This document shows positions 56,693-64,000 of a DNA stretch of 64,000 bases, in pieces. The stretch comes from Methanobacteriota archaeon. Its GTDB lineage: Archaea; Halobacteriota; Methanosarcinia; Methanosarcinales; Methanosarcinaceae. Both the position numbers and the translations under genes were made by a program. The notes under the pieces were generated by a model. That model was not told the DNA's origin. It did not search any database and saw nothing but the letters and a program-made list of their open reading frames with translations. Position 1 is the first letter of the stretch, and every line of letters starts with the position of its first letter. The DNA is taken from contig JAEWQJ010000011.1 in NCBI GenBank assembly GCA_023399215.1, positions 129,876 to 193,875 on the forward strand, in the 5' to 3' direction.

Positions 56693-58924
56693 TTATTGTT
56701 CAGTGAAATCGCTAACTGTCGTAAGAATAGCTTCTCTAAAATCCTTAATTAGCGTTGGGATAAAGTTCCCATCTCTTGTTGCTGTAAGCCAGGGACTCAT
56801 GGTTGTAGAAGAAATGAAGTTCATCGTAAGCAGACTGTCATGATTCACACCCAGGCGTGCCATGAAGTTTCTCACAAAATTTTCTCCATAGGCCTCCGGA
56901 TCAAATTCGGAAGTTGTGATAATTAAAGGAGTCTTTTGTGTCTGATCCGGATCCGCAGAAAGACTTAGTTTCTTAAAAATTGCCTTATTGAACTTATTGG
57001 CTATGAGGGGATCTGTATTGAGTTTTCCATCCTTGTTTTTGAAATTAAAGGCATAGGTAATTATGATTTGGTCAGAGCCTAATTCCTTTAACAAGGACAT
57101 AGCTTCAGGATCATTAACCAGATCATCATTTTCTTTGTTGGCAATGTTTTTCCGAATGTATTCTAGCTGTTGTTCAATTTCCTTTTGGCTTTTACCTTGC
57201 TTTTCAGCTGGTATCTGCTGTACTGGAACAACAATAAATGGGTCATCCGGTTCTGCCATAGTAACAACCGCTGCATAAAACCTCTTGCTGTTAAAAAGCG
57301 CTTTTCCGAGGATTTGCCCATAACCGCTTTGATCAGGGCGAATAATACGGTGACTTAGATACACTCCAGCAGCTGCTGCCCCAGGTTTTGAGCCTTCAAT
57401 TCCGTATATTCCCATACTTGCATCAAGACTGTCGCTATGATATACTTCCGGTGCCAGAAAAGCCACCAGATTTCGCATACACGAATTGCGATAGCAGAGC
57501 CCTCCGGCTGGATAAGGAATATAACCAGCTTTATGGGGGTCTATTGTTATTGAGTCTGCAGCAGGCAAAGCTTTGTATTGTTCTGTAACGTATTCGCTTA
57601 GCTGCAATACAGGGGTATCCTGTAAATTGTTATTGTTATTTTTTCTGGCAATGTTATTCTCAGGCTTTCTAAGGAGGCTGGCAAAATATCCACCCCAGGC
57701 GGCATCAACATGTACTACAAATTCCAGTCCGGCCTTTCTATACTCTTCGCGTATCGAAAGCACTTCGGATAGAGGATCGACTGCACTTTCTTCTGTGGAG
57801 CCCAGAACCACTACGACCATAATTACCGGCTGCCTTCTTTCTAAACACCTATCCAGCTCTGTACGCAGGTGTTTGACATTCATCCTGGCATTTATGTCTA
57901 TGCTAATATTTATGAAGTTGTCTTTTCCGATACCCAGAACAGCTGCATTCTTAGGCCAGGAATAGTGTTTTGTAGAACAGCCCATTACAACGGGCTCGAG
58001 AAAACCGCTTACAAATTCTCTATTGAATGAATCAAAACCCATACTTTGAAGCAGGTACGGATCCAGAGCATTGGTAATATCCTGGGAAGAGATCCCGTAC
58101 TCATTTTCCATTCGCGTGGCCAGGTTAAGTATAACATCAATATTGAGGTTAAGAAGTGTCCATGTATCCAATTTAATTAATCGAGCCCTGCTACCATCGT
58201 TTAAAGGAACGGTCATATTTTTCGCCGGCTCAAGAATTTTTTCGTTTCTTAGAGCTGCAACTACTGAAAGAGGATAGTATTTTAGATTTCGTGCGGCCCA
58301 CATTGCTTCCAGATTAGCGACTGAACCATCACAGGTAATATGACCCCATGGTCTTATTTCCGTAGAAGATTTTTGAGAAGATTTGATACTGGAAGTTACA
58401 TTTTGAGGTATCGAGAACCCCAGCATTTTGCAGAGGTCATCTCCTACCAACGCCTCAAGTTGAGATGTAACCGGAGACGCTTCCAGTGCAACATTGTTCT
58501 GATTATAGAGCATGGCTGCAAAGTAACCCAGCATTCCCGGAATGGTTAAGTCCCAATTCATGTGAGCTTGATAACGATAACTGAAAAAAGGAACAGAGCC
58601 TTTCAGGTTGTCCAGAAGTTTTTGGTACTCAGTTTCTAGCTTGTCTACGCTTTGATAATATTCTTCGTCTTTTCTTTCAGGCGTAACATAAGGAGGATCA
58701 TTTGGAAAATACCCAATTCTATCTTTGCAGTTAGCATCAATTCCCTTTAATATAAGGTCCGAAAACAAAGCCTGGTTTTCAGCTTTTGGTCCCAGGAACC
58801 AGGCAGCTAACGAATTAGTACCGGGACCTTCCAGATGAAAGCGTTGATTCAAATCCTGTTTTTCCAGATATTCAGTCATGAGTCTGGCAAATTCCTTATG
58901 TCTATTTAAGGATGAGGTTTTCAT
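56693..58924 (-). CDS. PLP-dependent group II decarboxylase (tyrosine/glutamate decarboxylase-like)
   Basis: A 743-residue pyridoxal-phosphate decarboxylase. The PLP lysine is in TIDPHKAGYIPYPAGG (K465), the ring-binding Asp in VVHVDAAWGGYF (D407), and CDGSVANLEAMWAARNLKYYP, FSYRYQAHMNWDLTIPGMLGY and GSTEESAVDPL match the family. The length and the IPYPAGG segment are closest to bacterial tyrosine decarboxylases (about 620 aa) rather than the short methanogen MfnA (about 390 aa) that makes tyramine for methanofuran. An insert RKNNNNNLQD near residue 430 is low complexity. No amino-acid antiporter lies next to it, unlike bacterial decarboxylation operons. The substrate is inferred. Confidence 0.85.
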   Translation of the reverse strand: MKTSSLNRHKEFARLMTEYLEKQDLNQRFHLEGPGTNSLAAWFLGPKAENQALFSDLILKGIDANCKDRIGYFPNDPPYVTPERKDEEYYQSVDKLETEYQKLLDNLKGSVPFFSYRYQAHMNWDLTIPGMLGYFAAMLYNQNNVALEASPVTSQLEALVGDDLCKMLGFSIPQNVTSSIKSSQKSSTEIRPWGHITCDGSVANLEAMWAARNLKYYPLSVVAALRNEKILEPAKNMTVPLNDGSRARLIKLDTWTLLNLNIDVILNLATRMENEYGISSQDITNALDPYLLQSMGFDSFNREFVSGFLEPVVMGCSTKHYSWPKNAAVLGIGKDNFINISIDINARMNVKHLRTELDRCLERRQPVIMVVVVLGSTEESAVDPLSEVLSIREEYRKAGLEFVVHVDAAWGGYFASLLRKPENNIARKNNNNNLQDTPVLQLSEYVTEQYKALPAADSITIDPHKAGYIPYPAGGLCYRNSCMRNLVAFLAPEVYHSDSLDASMGIYGIEGSKPGAAAAGVYLSHRIIRPDQSGYGQILGKALFNSKRFYAAVVTMAEPDDPFIVVPVQQIPAEKQGKSQKEIEQQLEYIRKNIANKENDDLVNDPEAMSLLKELGSDQIIITYAFNFKNKDGKLNTDPLIANKFNKAIFKKLSLSADPDQTQKTPLIITTSEFDPEAYGENFVRNFMARLGVNHDSLLTMNFISSTTMSPWLTATRDGNFIPTLIKDFREAILTTVSDFTEQ

Positions 58925-59595
58925 TTTATTTTTCCCTTCTCGTATTTTCCAGCATAAAATCTGGAATTTTTTAGTAATGTATATTCAAAATAAGTAAAAA
59001 TCCCAATAAACATTTTCCAACAGTCCACACTTTCAAAAAATTATTCGGGTAAAGCACAGTGATGTTATGGTTCATATAGTGTTTTTACATATCAATCTCC
59101 TAAGTCGCCATTACATCTAAAACTACTTCATAAACTTTAAATGTTTTTATGTTAGGACTCAGGTTATGGTGCGAAAATAATATTTTGAAATGAGCCTCTA
59201 ATACGAAATAAAACGTAAAACAAGATTTTTAATAAGGTTCTTCGCTGTTTTGGATAGGTTATTTGGAACGGTGACGTGAAGATACCCTGTTGCTTGCAGC
59301 GGGGTACGCCAGTGCAATTTCGGTTCTATATATCTCCTTGATCTTATCTTCTTGATCTGTTTGAAACAGAAAACACAAACTTGAAAAATACAATTATTGG
59401 TCACAAATATTTGGCACAGCCTATGATAAGATTTCTTTTTGAAGAATACCTCCAAACAAAAAAGGCAAGGAAAAATTAATTGTATTGGCTCGCAGGAACC
59501 TGGAGTTTTTGCAAGAGCAACTGAATAGTTACTTTTAATTTTCCCATGCAGAGTCTGTGCAAAATTTTATAATTACTTAAAACAATTTTAAAAGC
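58925..59595. other. AT-rich intergenic region with an IS200/IS605-like hairpin
   Basis: About 670 bases. The 85-codon minus-strand reading over 59198-59455 has no ribosome site or family match, and I do not count it as a gene. The notable content is the hairpin at 59283-59306, listed separately. Confidence 0.5.
59283..59306 (+). mobile_element. palindrome like an IS200/IS605 element end
   Basis: TACCC-TGTTGC-TT-GCAGCG-GGGTA folds into an 11-bp stem including two G-U pairs in RNA terms. Sequences of this type mark the ends of IS200/IS605-family elements. No transposase or TnpB gene is present, so it would be a relic or a non-autonomous palindromic element. Confidence 0.4.
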
Positions 59596-59712
59596 ATGTC
59601 AACAATAAGCTCCAGTGCCGTAACCTTGGTTGGAATCCCTGTAATCGATATTATATTTTTTATTATTTTCATATGTGTTTTATATCTAATTTATAAAAAA
59701 TTTGGAAAATAA
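59596..59712 (+). CDS. single-helix membrane microprotein 1
   Basis: A 38-residue reading: a short polar N-terminus (MSTISSSAVTLVGIP), one strong membrane helix (IIFFIIFICVLYLIY) and a basic end (KKFGK). The next gene begins one base after its stop and has the same plan, GIP, hydrophobic helix, basic tail, which is hard to explain by chance in AT-rich DNA. The ribosome site is weak. Proteins this small are usually missed in annotation. The function is unknown. Confidence 0.55.
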   Translation: MSTISSSAVTLVGIPVIDIIFFIIFICVLYLIYKKFGK

Positions 59713-59713
59713 C

Positions 59714-59833
59714 ATGAACCTTAATTTAATATTCAAGAGTTTCACTGAATTAGGAATCCCTGAAATATACACAATGATTTTTATTATTATCCTTTTATAT
59801 CTATTTCTTAAAAATTTAGACAATAAAAGGTAA
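59714..59833 (+). CDS. single-helix membrane microprotein 2
   Basis: A 39-residue reading (MNLNLIFKSFTELGIPEIY, then helix MIFIIILLYLFL and tail KNLDNKR). It shares the GIP-x-I motif, helix position and basic tail with the preceding microprotein and starts one base after its stop, so the pair looks like a tandem duplication that diverged. The function is unknown. Confidence 0.55.
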   Translation: MNLNLIFKSFTELGIPEIYTMIFIIILLYLFLKNLDNKR

Positions 59834-60073
59834 ATCGGCACAAACATAGGAATATGTATTTTAAAGAATCTTAAATTAGTATTACAAAAAATTTACTTAA
59901 ATTTAAGCTCTAATATATGATCCTTTTTAAGTTCAAAAAGTAAATGGATTCCGTTCTTTTTAAGATTTCTTCTATTTTTGAGACATTGTATAATCTCTTT
60001 TGCTGTGAAAGGCATACTTGCTCCAAGGATACCTAAACTTGGCTTATATGCTGGTATGTATTAGAGTGCATAC

Positions 60074-60988
60074 TCATGTGATTAATGGAAAGAAGGTTCG
60101 CCGTTTGAGCGAATATACCTCTACCATGTGGTGCGGATGATATCTCAGCTTTGCTTCTCGAAGTCCACTAACACCGAGATCGCTTTCCCGGTTGATATAC
60201 TCCACCTCGCTGGCAAGAACTGCTGCGGTTTCGGCATTGATCACCTTGTATATTCCTTCATACTCAGTCAGCCCTTTCTCAAAATGGATTAGTGCTGTAT
60301 TAGCGTTGAGACGCTCAAAAAGGGAGATGGCACCTACCTGTGAGCCAACTCTTATCAAAAGGCCTCGCAGGGGCAGTTCGGCTAAGTGTTCGATCGCGTA
60401 GGAACATGCTTCTATTTCGTGGTCAAGGGTGAAATTGTTCCTGTACCTTTTGCTCTCACGCCACTTTACCAGGAACTCCATTATTTCTTCTCGGTTTTCT
60501 GAGGTTATCGGCTCGACAGTGTGCCGGTAATTTTTCCGAAATTTGTTAAGCTGGCTGCGAATTTTGAGGTATTTCTTTCCAGGAAGTTCAGCAAGGTCAC
60601 GAGCACGGTACACATACTCAAAATGGTTCAGATCCGGAACCATAATAAGGTCAGGATCGATTTTCTTCATCCATTTTGCAGTCTCAGGGTCAATGAGCAT
60701 CAGGGGTTTATTGTCGTCGCCTATGTCCAGCGCCAGCCTTATTACCTCCTTCATAAGTTCAGGATCACGGGGGCCTATAGGCGGATGTAATCGGGTCACT
60801 CCTGCGGCAGTGCACGCTATAATTACATTTCCTTTCACGTATGCATACTGGTAATGCATGAAATGATTCCAGCAGACCATATTCGTGAAAGTATTGTCGC
60901 TGTGGGTTTGCGGGTAGAGTGCATAATGGCGCTCAAAAAAAACTCTATCTGCAAACGTGACCGGTTTGAAATCTTTTTTACTAAGCAT
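60074..60988 (-). CDS. DUF2156 / phosphatidylglycerol lysyltransferase C-terminal-like protein
   Basis: A 304-residue soluble protein of the DUF2156 family, a double-GNAT fold related to aminoacyl-phospholipid synthase and FemAB-type peptidyl transferases. Markers: an F..H..Y...SDNTFTNMVCW start, the MLIDPETAKWM region, EYVYRARDLAELPGKKYLKIRSQLNKFRKNY (the typical lysine-rich helix before the second lobe), and EGIYKVINAETAA..A..VEYINRESDLGVSGLREAKLRYHPHHMV. The longest reading uses a TTG at 60997; the ATG at 60988 is more natural. It likely transfers an acyl or aminoacyl group; the acceptor is unknown. Confidence 0.88.
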   Translation of the reverse strand: MLSKKDFKPVTFADRVFFERHYALYPQTHSDNTFTNMVCWNHFMHYQYAYVKGNVIIACTAAGVTRLHPPIGPRDPELMKEVIRLALDIGDDNKPLMLIDPETAKWMKKIDPDLIMVPDLNHFEYVYRARDLAELPGKKYLKIRSQLNKFRKNYRHTVEPITSENREEIMEFLVKWRESKRYRNNFTLDHEIEACSYAIEHLAELPLRGLLIRVGSQVGAISLFERLNANTALIHFEKGLTEYEGIYKVINAETAAVLASEVEYINRESDLGVSGLREAKLRYHPHHMVEVYSLKRRTFFPLIT

Positions 60989-61103
60989 TTTAAACAAGAC
61001 TTTTTTGCTTCATACTTATTGCTTCACACTTATTTTTGTTGGAAATCTCAGGCTAGCAAAAATTACATACATTAAGAGTGGATTCAAATAAACTTAGTCT
61101 CAT

Positions 61104-61145
61104 ATTCAGTTTCATAAATTCAGTTTCATAAATTCAGTTTCATTT
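61104..61145. repeat. 14-bp tandem repeat, three units
   Basis: ATTCAGTTTCATAA is repeated at 61104, 61118 and (last two bases changed) 61132, in the divergent gap between the DUF2156 and GNAT genes. Confidence 0.9.
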
Positions 61146-61188
61146 AAACCAATTATCTAGATCTATTGATTTAATAAGGAATCGGAAA

Positions 61189-61725
61189 ATGTCAGAGCCT
61201 AAAAAACTTACAGAAAATAATGTGAAGCCAGCAAAGGACGGAGTAAAACCCGGCTTGAAAATCCGCGCTGCAGAAATTGAAGATGTTCCCCTGATTCTTG
61301 AGTTCGTCAAAGGCATTGCCAGGTTTGAAAACCTTTCTCATCTGGTCACAGCGACAGAAGAAACCCTGACAGAGGCCATGTTTGGAAAAAGACCCTATGC
61401 CGAGGTTTTCTTTGCCGAACTGGATGGGGTTCCGGCCGGGTTTACTGTCTTTTTCCACAACTTCTCTACTTTTGCGGGAAAGCCTGGGCTCTATATCGAG
61501 GACATTTTTGTAAAACCCGAGTTCCGGGGAAAAGGAATCGGGAAAGCAATGTTTCTCCACTGTGTAAAGCTTGCAAAAGAAAGAAGGTGCGGAAGACTGG
61601 AATGGGCAGTCCTTGAATGGAATCCTGCAAGGGAATTTTACGAACATCTTGGAGGAAGCCCTGCAGATGGGTGGCAGATCTATCGGATGGATGAGGAAAA
61701 ATTTGAAAGTGTATTTGAAAAATGA
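61189..61725 (+). CDS. GNAT-family N-acetyltransferase
   Basis: A 178-residue protein with a polar 25-residue N-terminal extension and a GNAT fold: KIRAAEIEDVPLILEFVKGIARFE, the FFAELDGVPAGFTVFFHNFSTF strands, GLYIEDIFVKPEFRGKGIGKAMF (acetyl-CoA pyrophosphate loop R-G-K-G-I-G) and RLEWAVLEWNPAREFYEHLGG. This pattern resembles diamine/spermidine acetyltransferases, but the substrate cannot be fixed from sequence. AAGGAATCGG precedes the ATG. It is monocistronic. Confidence 0.9.
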   Translation: MSEPKKLTENNVKPAKDGVKPGLKIRAAEIEDVPLILEFVKGIARFENLSHLVTATEETLTEAMFGKRPYAEVFFAELDGVPAGFTVFFHNFSTFAGKPGLYIEDIFVKPEFRGKGIGKAMFLHCVKLAKERRCGRLEWAVLEWNPAREFYEHLGGSPADGWQIYRMDEEKFESVFEK

Positions 61726-61814
61726 ATTTGAGGTAAAATTTCTCAACAGGGCTAAAATCGAATTCAGATCGCGATTTCTACGTTGGAAACAGGTCTTTAC
61801 CTTGTAGCCGGGTC

Positions 61815-61862
61815 TTTATGTTGGAACTAAGTTTTTATGTTGGAACTAAGTTTTTAAGTTGG
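61815..61862. repeat. 19-bp tandem repeat, about 2.5 units
   Basis: TTTATGTTGGAACTAAGTT occurs at 61815 and 61834 exactly, with a diverged third copy at 61853. It lies between convergent GNAT and DUF3303 genes. Confidence 0.88.
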
Positions 61863-61871
61863 ACTACGTTT

Positions 61872-62282
61872 TCACGTTACATCTTCCTGCTGAATAAAAG
61901 AGTGGTGTTCAAGGCGTTCAATTCTCTTTTCAAGGTTCTCTATTTGCTGAAGAAGTTCTTCTGAGGCTTTTCCTCCTTCGCCTTGCCCAGCTCCTGGACT
62001 TTTTCCTCCGGTTTCTTCGGTAAGTTTTTGGGCAAGCTGCATAAATTTATCTAGTTTCATAACCGGAAACGTTTCGAATTTGCACAGCCCTATGAAAGGA
62101 AAAACGCAAGCTGCATATGTTTTTTCGTCTTCAGTTTCATATATTATAAACGCGCGATAGCCAGTAAGGTCAATCCATTCGTCAATTACTTTTATGCCTT
62201 TTGGATATTCGTAATTCGCATAGAATTCCGCGACTTTTATGGAGTCTTTAGGCTCCCAGGTTATTATATCCATGAGTAACAT
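61872..62282 (-). CDS. DUF3303 protein with C-terminal coiled coil
   Basis: A 136-residue protein. The first 85 residues are a small alpha/beta barrel-like DUF3303 domain (IITWEPKDSIKVAEFYANY; GIKVIDEWIDLTGYRAFIIYETED; FPFIGLCKFETFPVMKLDKFM), a ferredoxin-like fold common in methanosarcinas. A Gly-rich linker and a 30-residue coiled coil (ELLQQIENLEKRIERLEHH) follow, suggesting oligomerisation. ATGs at 62282 and 62273 both lie behind GAGGAA. The function is unknown. Confidence 0.85.
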   Translation of the reverse strand: MLLMDIITWEPKDSIKVAEFYANYEYPKGIKVIDEWIDLTGYRAFIIYETEDEKTYAACVFPFIGLCKFETFPVMKLDKFMQLAQKLTEETGGKSPGAGQGEGGKASEELLQQIENLEKRIERLEHHSFIQQEDVT

Positions 62283-62615
62283 TTCCTCATACCCCCAATA
62301 TCAAAACTCGGTTTGAATCCCGTTTAATCGAAATTCTGTTCTACCAAACTCGAATCGGCTAAAAATACATCTGGTAAAGTTAAGTATTGTTTCTCTTCAA
62401 ATGGGCATATACTTTTAGGAACAAATGTTCAGCAAAACAGGTCCGAAAAAGGTTTTTTATTTTTGCTTGCTCTGTTTGAGATAAAACTCAAGCTGTCTCT
62501 GGTTAAAATCTCAAAAAATTTTGCGATCTTGTGTTCGAGTTGAGTCTGAATAGAGCCTGAGTAGAATTTTAAAAACGAAAATCTAAAAATTAAACCGCGT
62601 ATTCTGGCTAGAAAC
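62283..62615. other. intergenic region
   Basis: About 330 bases without a credible gene or structure; it carries the DUF3303 upstream region. Confidence 0.45.
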
Positions 62616-62900
62616 TTATTTATTTAAAATCTGAACATAATTTTCTATATACACATTTTTGGGTACTGATCTCATTGCAATGTATAAAAGCACAGGGACG
62701 ATTATTATGTCATCAATATGACCAATTATAGGTATGAAATCCGGTATTAAATCAATTGGCGATAATGCATAGCCTATGGCGATCCATAACAGTATTTTTG
62801 CGGTTTTGGGAGTTCTAGGATCTACATATATAAGTTTGCATAGTTCTATGTACTTTTTTGCGTTATTTTTTATTTCTTTTAGTTTCAACATAACTAACAT
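62616..62900 (-). CDS. DUF1232 membrane protein
   Basis: A 94-residue protein with the DUF1232 signature: YVDPRTPKTAKILLWIAIGYALSPIDLIPDFIPIIGHIDDIIIVPVLLYIAM, where SPIDLIPDFIPIIGHIDD is the family hallmark flanked by two membrane helices. A basic N-terminal helix (LKLKEIKNNAKKYIEL) precedes it. The function of the family is unknown, but it is widespread in prokaryotic membranes. An ATG 9 bases in (MLKLKEIKN) is an equally good start. Confidence 0.9.
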   Translation of the reverse strand: MLVMLKLKEIKNNAKKYIELCKLIYVDPRTPKTAKILLWIAIGYALSPIDLIPDFIPIIGHIDDIIIVPVLLYIAMRSVPKNVYIENYVQILNK

Positions 62901-63419
62901 AAATACAGAACTGATTGTTTATAAATAATTATCTGTATTATTTAAAATATATATTTTGTATTATGTAAAAACAATATTCTAGTCAGTGAATAATCTCGTA
63001 AAAATGAACAAATCATGACTTTAAGAGTATTTAATAAAAGGACTCTGCAACCTGGGAGCAGATGCATTGTGGAGTGAGGCTCTTATTTTGAGATTGAGGG
63101 ATATAAAGAAATTTTTATCTAAATTTCCTAACTTACTAAGTTTATCTAAAAAATCATAAAATACAACTTAGGTATGAAATACATTAAATAATTCGTTTAC
63201 AAATAAATTATTAATTTATGCCGGAAATTTTTGGGGTGTCTGGTTGTTGGACATATTTTTCTCTTAGCTACTATCTTAAAATTAAATAATCTTTGTTCTC
63301 TAATTTTTCATATATTAAGGTTCGAATTTTGAAAAATTATATATTATTTTAAAAATACTTCAACTTTTCTATTTAATGGCATATAGGAAAATTTTTCAAA
63401 AAGTTCTGCTATTGATGTC
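62901..63419. other. AT-rich intergenic region
   Basis: About 520 bases upstream of both the DUF1232 (minus) and GH16-like (plus) genes. A TATA-like AATTATATATTATTTTAA at 63335-63352 may drive the plus-strand gene. No coding signal is seen. Confidence 0.5.
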
Positions 63420-64000
63420 ATGAGTAATATGAACAAAAAATATCTACAGCTTGTAATGTTAAGTACATTAGGCTTGCTTTTGATAGCAAACACCGCTGCT
63501 GCAAGCACCTATCTAAATTGGTGTGGTAAAGAGTGGTGGGTAAGAGACGGAACTGGTAATCCTGGTAGTAACAACTGGAACAGTTCAGGCAACAGTGTTT
63601 GGGTTGATGAAAACCAGAAACTGCACCTGACAATCCAAAAAGTCGGAGATACGTGGTATTCAACAGAGGTTGATACCACATCCGCAAACTATACTTATGG
63701 TGTATATTCGTGGACGGTTTCATCACCAATACTGAATCTTGATCCTAACATTGTAGCTACTATGTTCTATCGTCATAACGATACCAGTGAGATAGATATC
63801 GGAGCTACTCAGTGGGGATGGATGTACAGTGACAGGCTTAACTATGGTGTCGCGCCAAATGCATACCAGAGTGCAATACCTTATGACTCTCCTTACCAAA
63901 ACGCTACAGATGTTACATACAGTTTCGATTGGGAGCCAACGTATGTCCACTTCACCGCAAAGCTTTCTAACGGAACTGTCATATCTGACTGGAACTGTAC
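63420..64000 (+). CDS. secreted GH16-like protein (partial, cut by window end)
   Basis: The first 193 codons of an exported protein. The signal peptide ends near NTAAAS. The mature part begins TYLNWCGKEWWVRDGTGNPGSNNW and shows the beta-sandwich pattern of glycoside hydrolase family 16 / concanavalin-like folds: VWVDENQKLHLTI, YSTEVDTTSANYTYGVYSWTV, VATMFYRHNDTSEIDIGATQWG and TYSFDWEPTYVHF. The DTSEIDIG stretch corresponds to the catalytic ExDxxE region, but only the first Glu and Asp are seen, so activity is uncertain. Family members act on beta-glucans or bind polysaccharide at the cell surface. An ATG nine bases downstream is an alternative start. Confidence 0.82.
   Translation, partial: MSNMNKKYLQLVMLSTLGLLLIANTAAASTYLNWCGKEWWVRDGTGNPGSNNWNSSGNSVWVDENQKLHLTIQKVGDTWYSTEVDTTSANYTYGVYSWTVSSPILNLDPNIVATMFYRHNDTSEIDIGATQWGWMYSDRLNYGVAPNAYQSAIPYDSPYQNATDVTYSFDWEPTYVHFTAKLSNGTVISDWNC

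Noticed and set aside
59198..59455. 85-codon minus-strand frame over the IS-like hairpin
   Set aside because: No ribosome site, odd composition, no recognised family; the hairpin lies inside it.

Overview
The window is a piece of a Methanosarcina chromosome (Archaea, Methanosarcinales). Evidence: AT-rich intergenic DNA with archaeal TATA boxes; ribosomal protein eS1 (S3Ae), an archaeal zinc-finger topoisomerase I, KEOPS Pcc1 and a GAN/RecJ-like DHH protein; tRNAs without an encoded CCA; PGF-CTERM/PGF-pre-PGF surface proteins; and small families typical of methanosarcinas (CxxC-x17-CxxC, DUF3303, DUF2795). Many genes start with TTG behind a clear Shine-Dalgarno, so several starts here are set by the ribosome binding site.

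Layout. 0-9.6 kb: a truncated gene, a Cys-rich secreted protein, an Mth938-fold protein, an MscS channel, a coiled-coil protein, an AlaX tRNA editor, a Na+/Ca2+-type exchanger, then a DUF2795 cluster (one decayed and two nearly identical copies) and a zinc-ribbon protein. 9.8-11.3 kb: a small patch with a frameshifted TIR-domain gene, two small hypothetical genes and a gene remnant. 11.6-18.8 kb: thi4, tRNA-His, a radical SAM/HhH protein, a Mg2+ P-type ATPase and a co-directional hypothetical. 19.7-25.3 kb: a four-gene operon of secreted or cell-surface proteins. 25.6-29.2 kb: a dispersed repeat abutting tRNA-Gly, a lamin-tail protein, a membrane protein, and DHH nuclease-pcc1. 29.4-36.2 kb: a papain-like surface protease, a ferritin-like protein, a stand-alone LigD-type 3'-phosphoesterase, a STAS-like/PIN pair, and debris of two hicBA loci with a duplicated 135-bp noncoding element.

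36.4-50.3 kb is a defence locus: a complete type 3 BREX system on the minus strand (brxF-brxC-pglXI, then brxHII-pglZ-brxA). Its two halves are separated by a translationally coupled two-gene cassette on the opposite strand: a 298-residue soluble protein I cannot name and a 178-residue four-helix membrane protein. This inserted cassette is the best candidate for an undescribed system.

50.5-64 kb: mostly housekeeping. It holds eS1 behind a long leader with small hairpins, topA, thiC, a large tyrosine/glutamate-type PLP decarboxylase, two tandem 38-39 residue membrane microproteins, DUF2156, GNAT, DUF3303 and DUF1232 proteins, and the start of a secreted GH16-like protein cut by the window edge. 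thi4 and thiC together supply the thiazole and pyrimidine halves of thiamine. Intergenic regions are rich in short tandem-repeat arrays and polypyrimidine tracts, and two hairpins look like IS200/IS605 ends.
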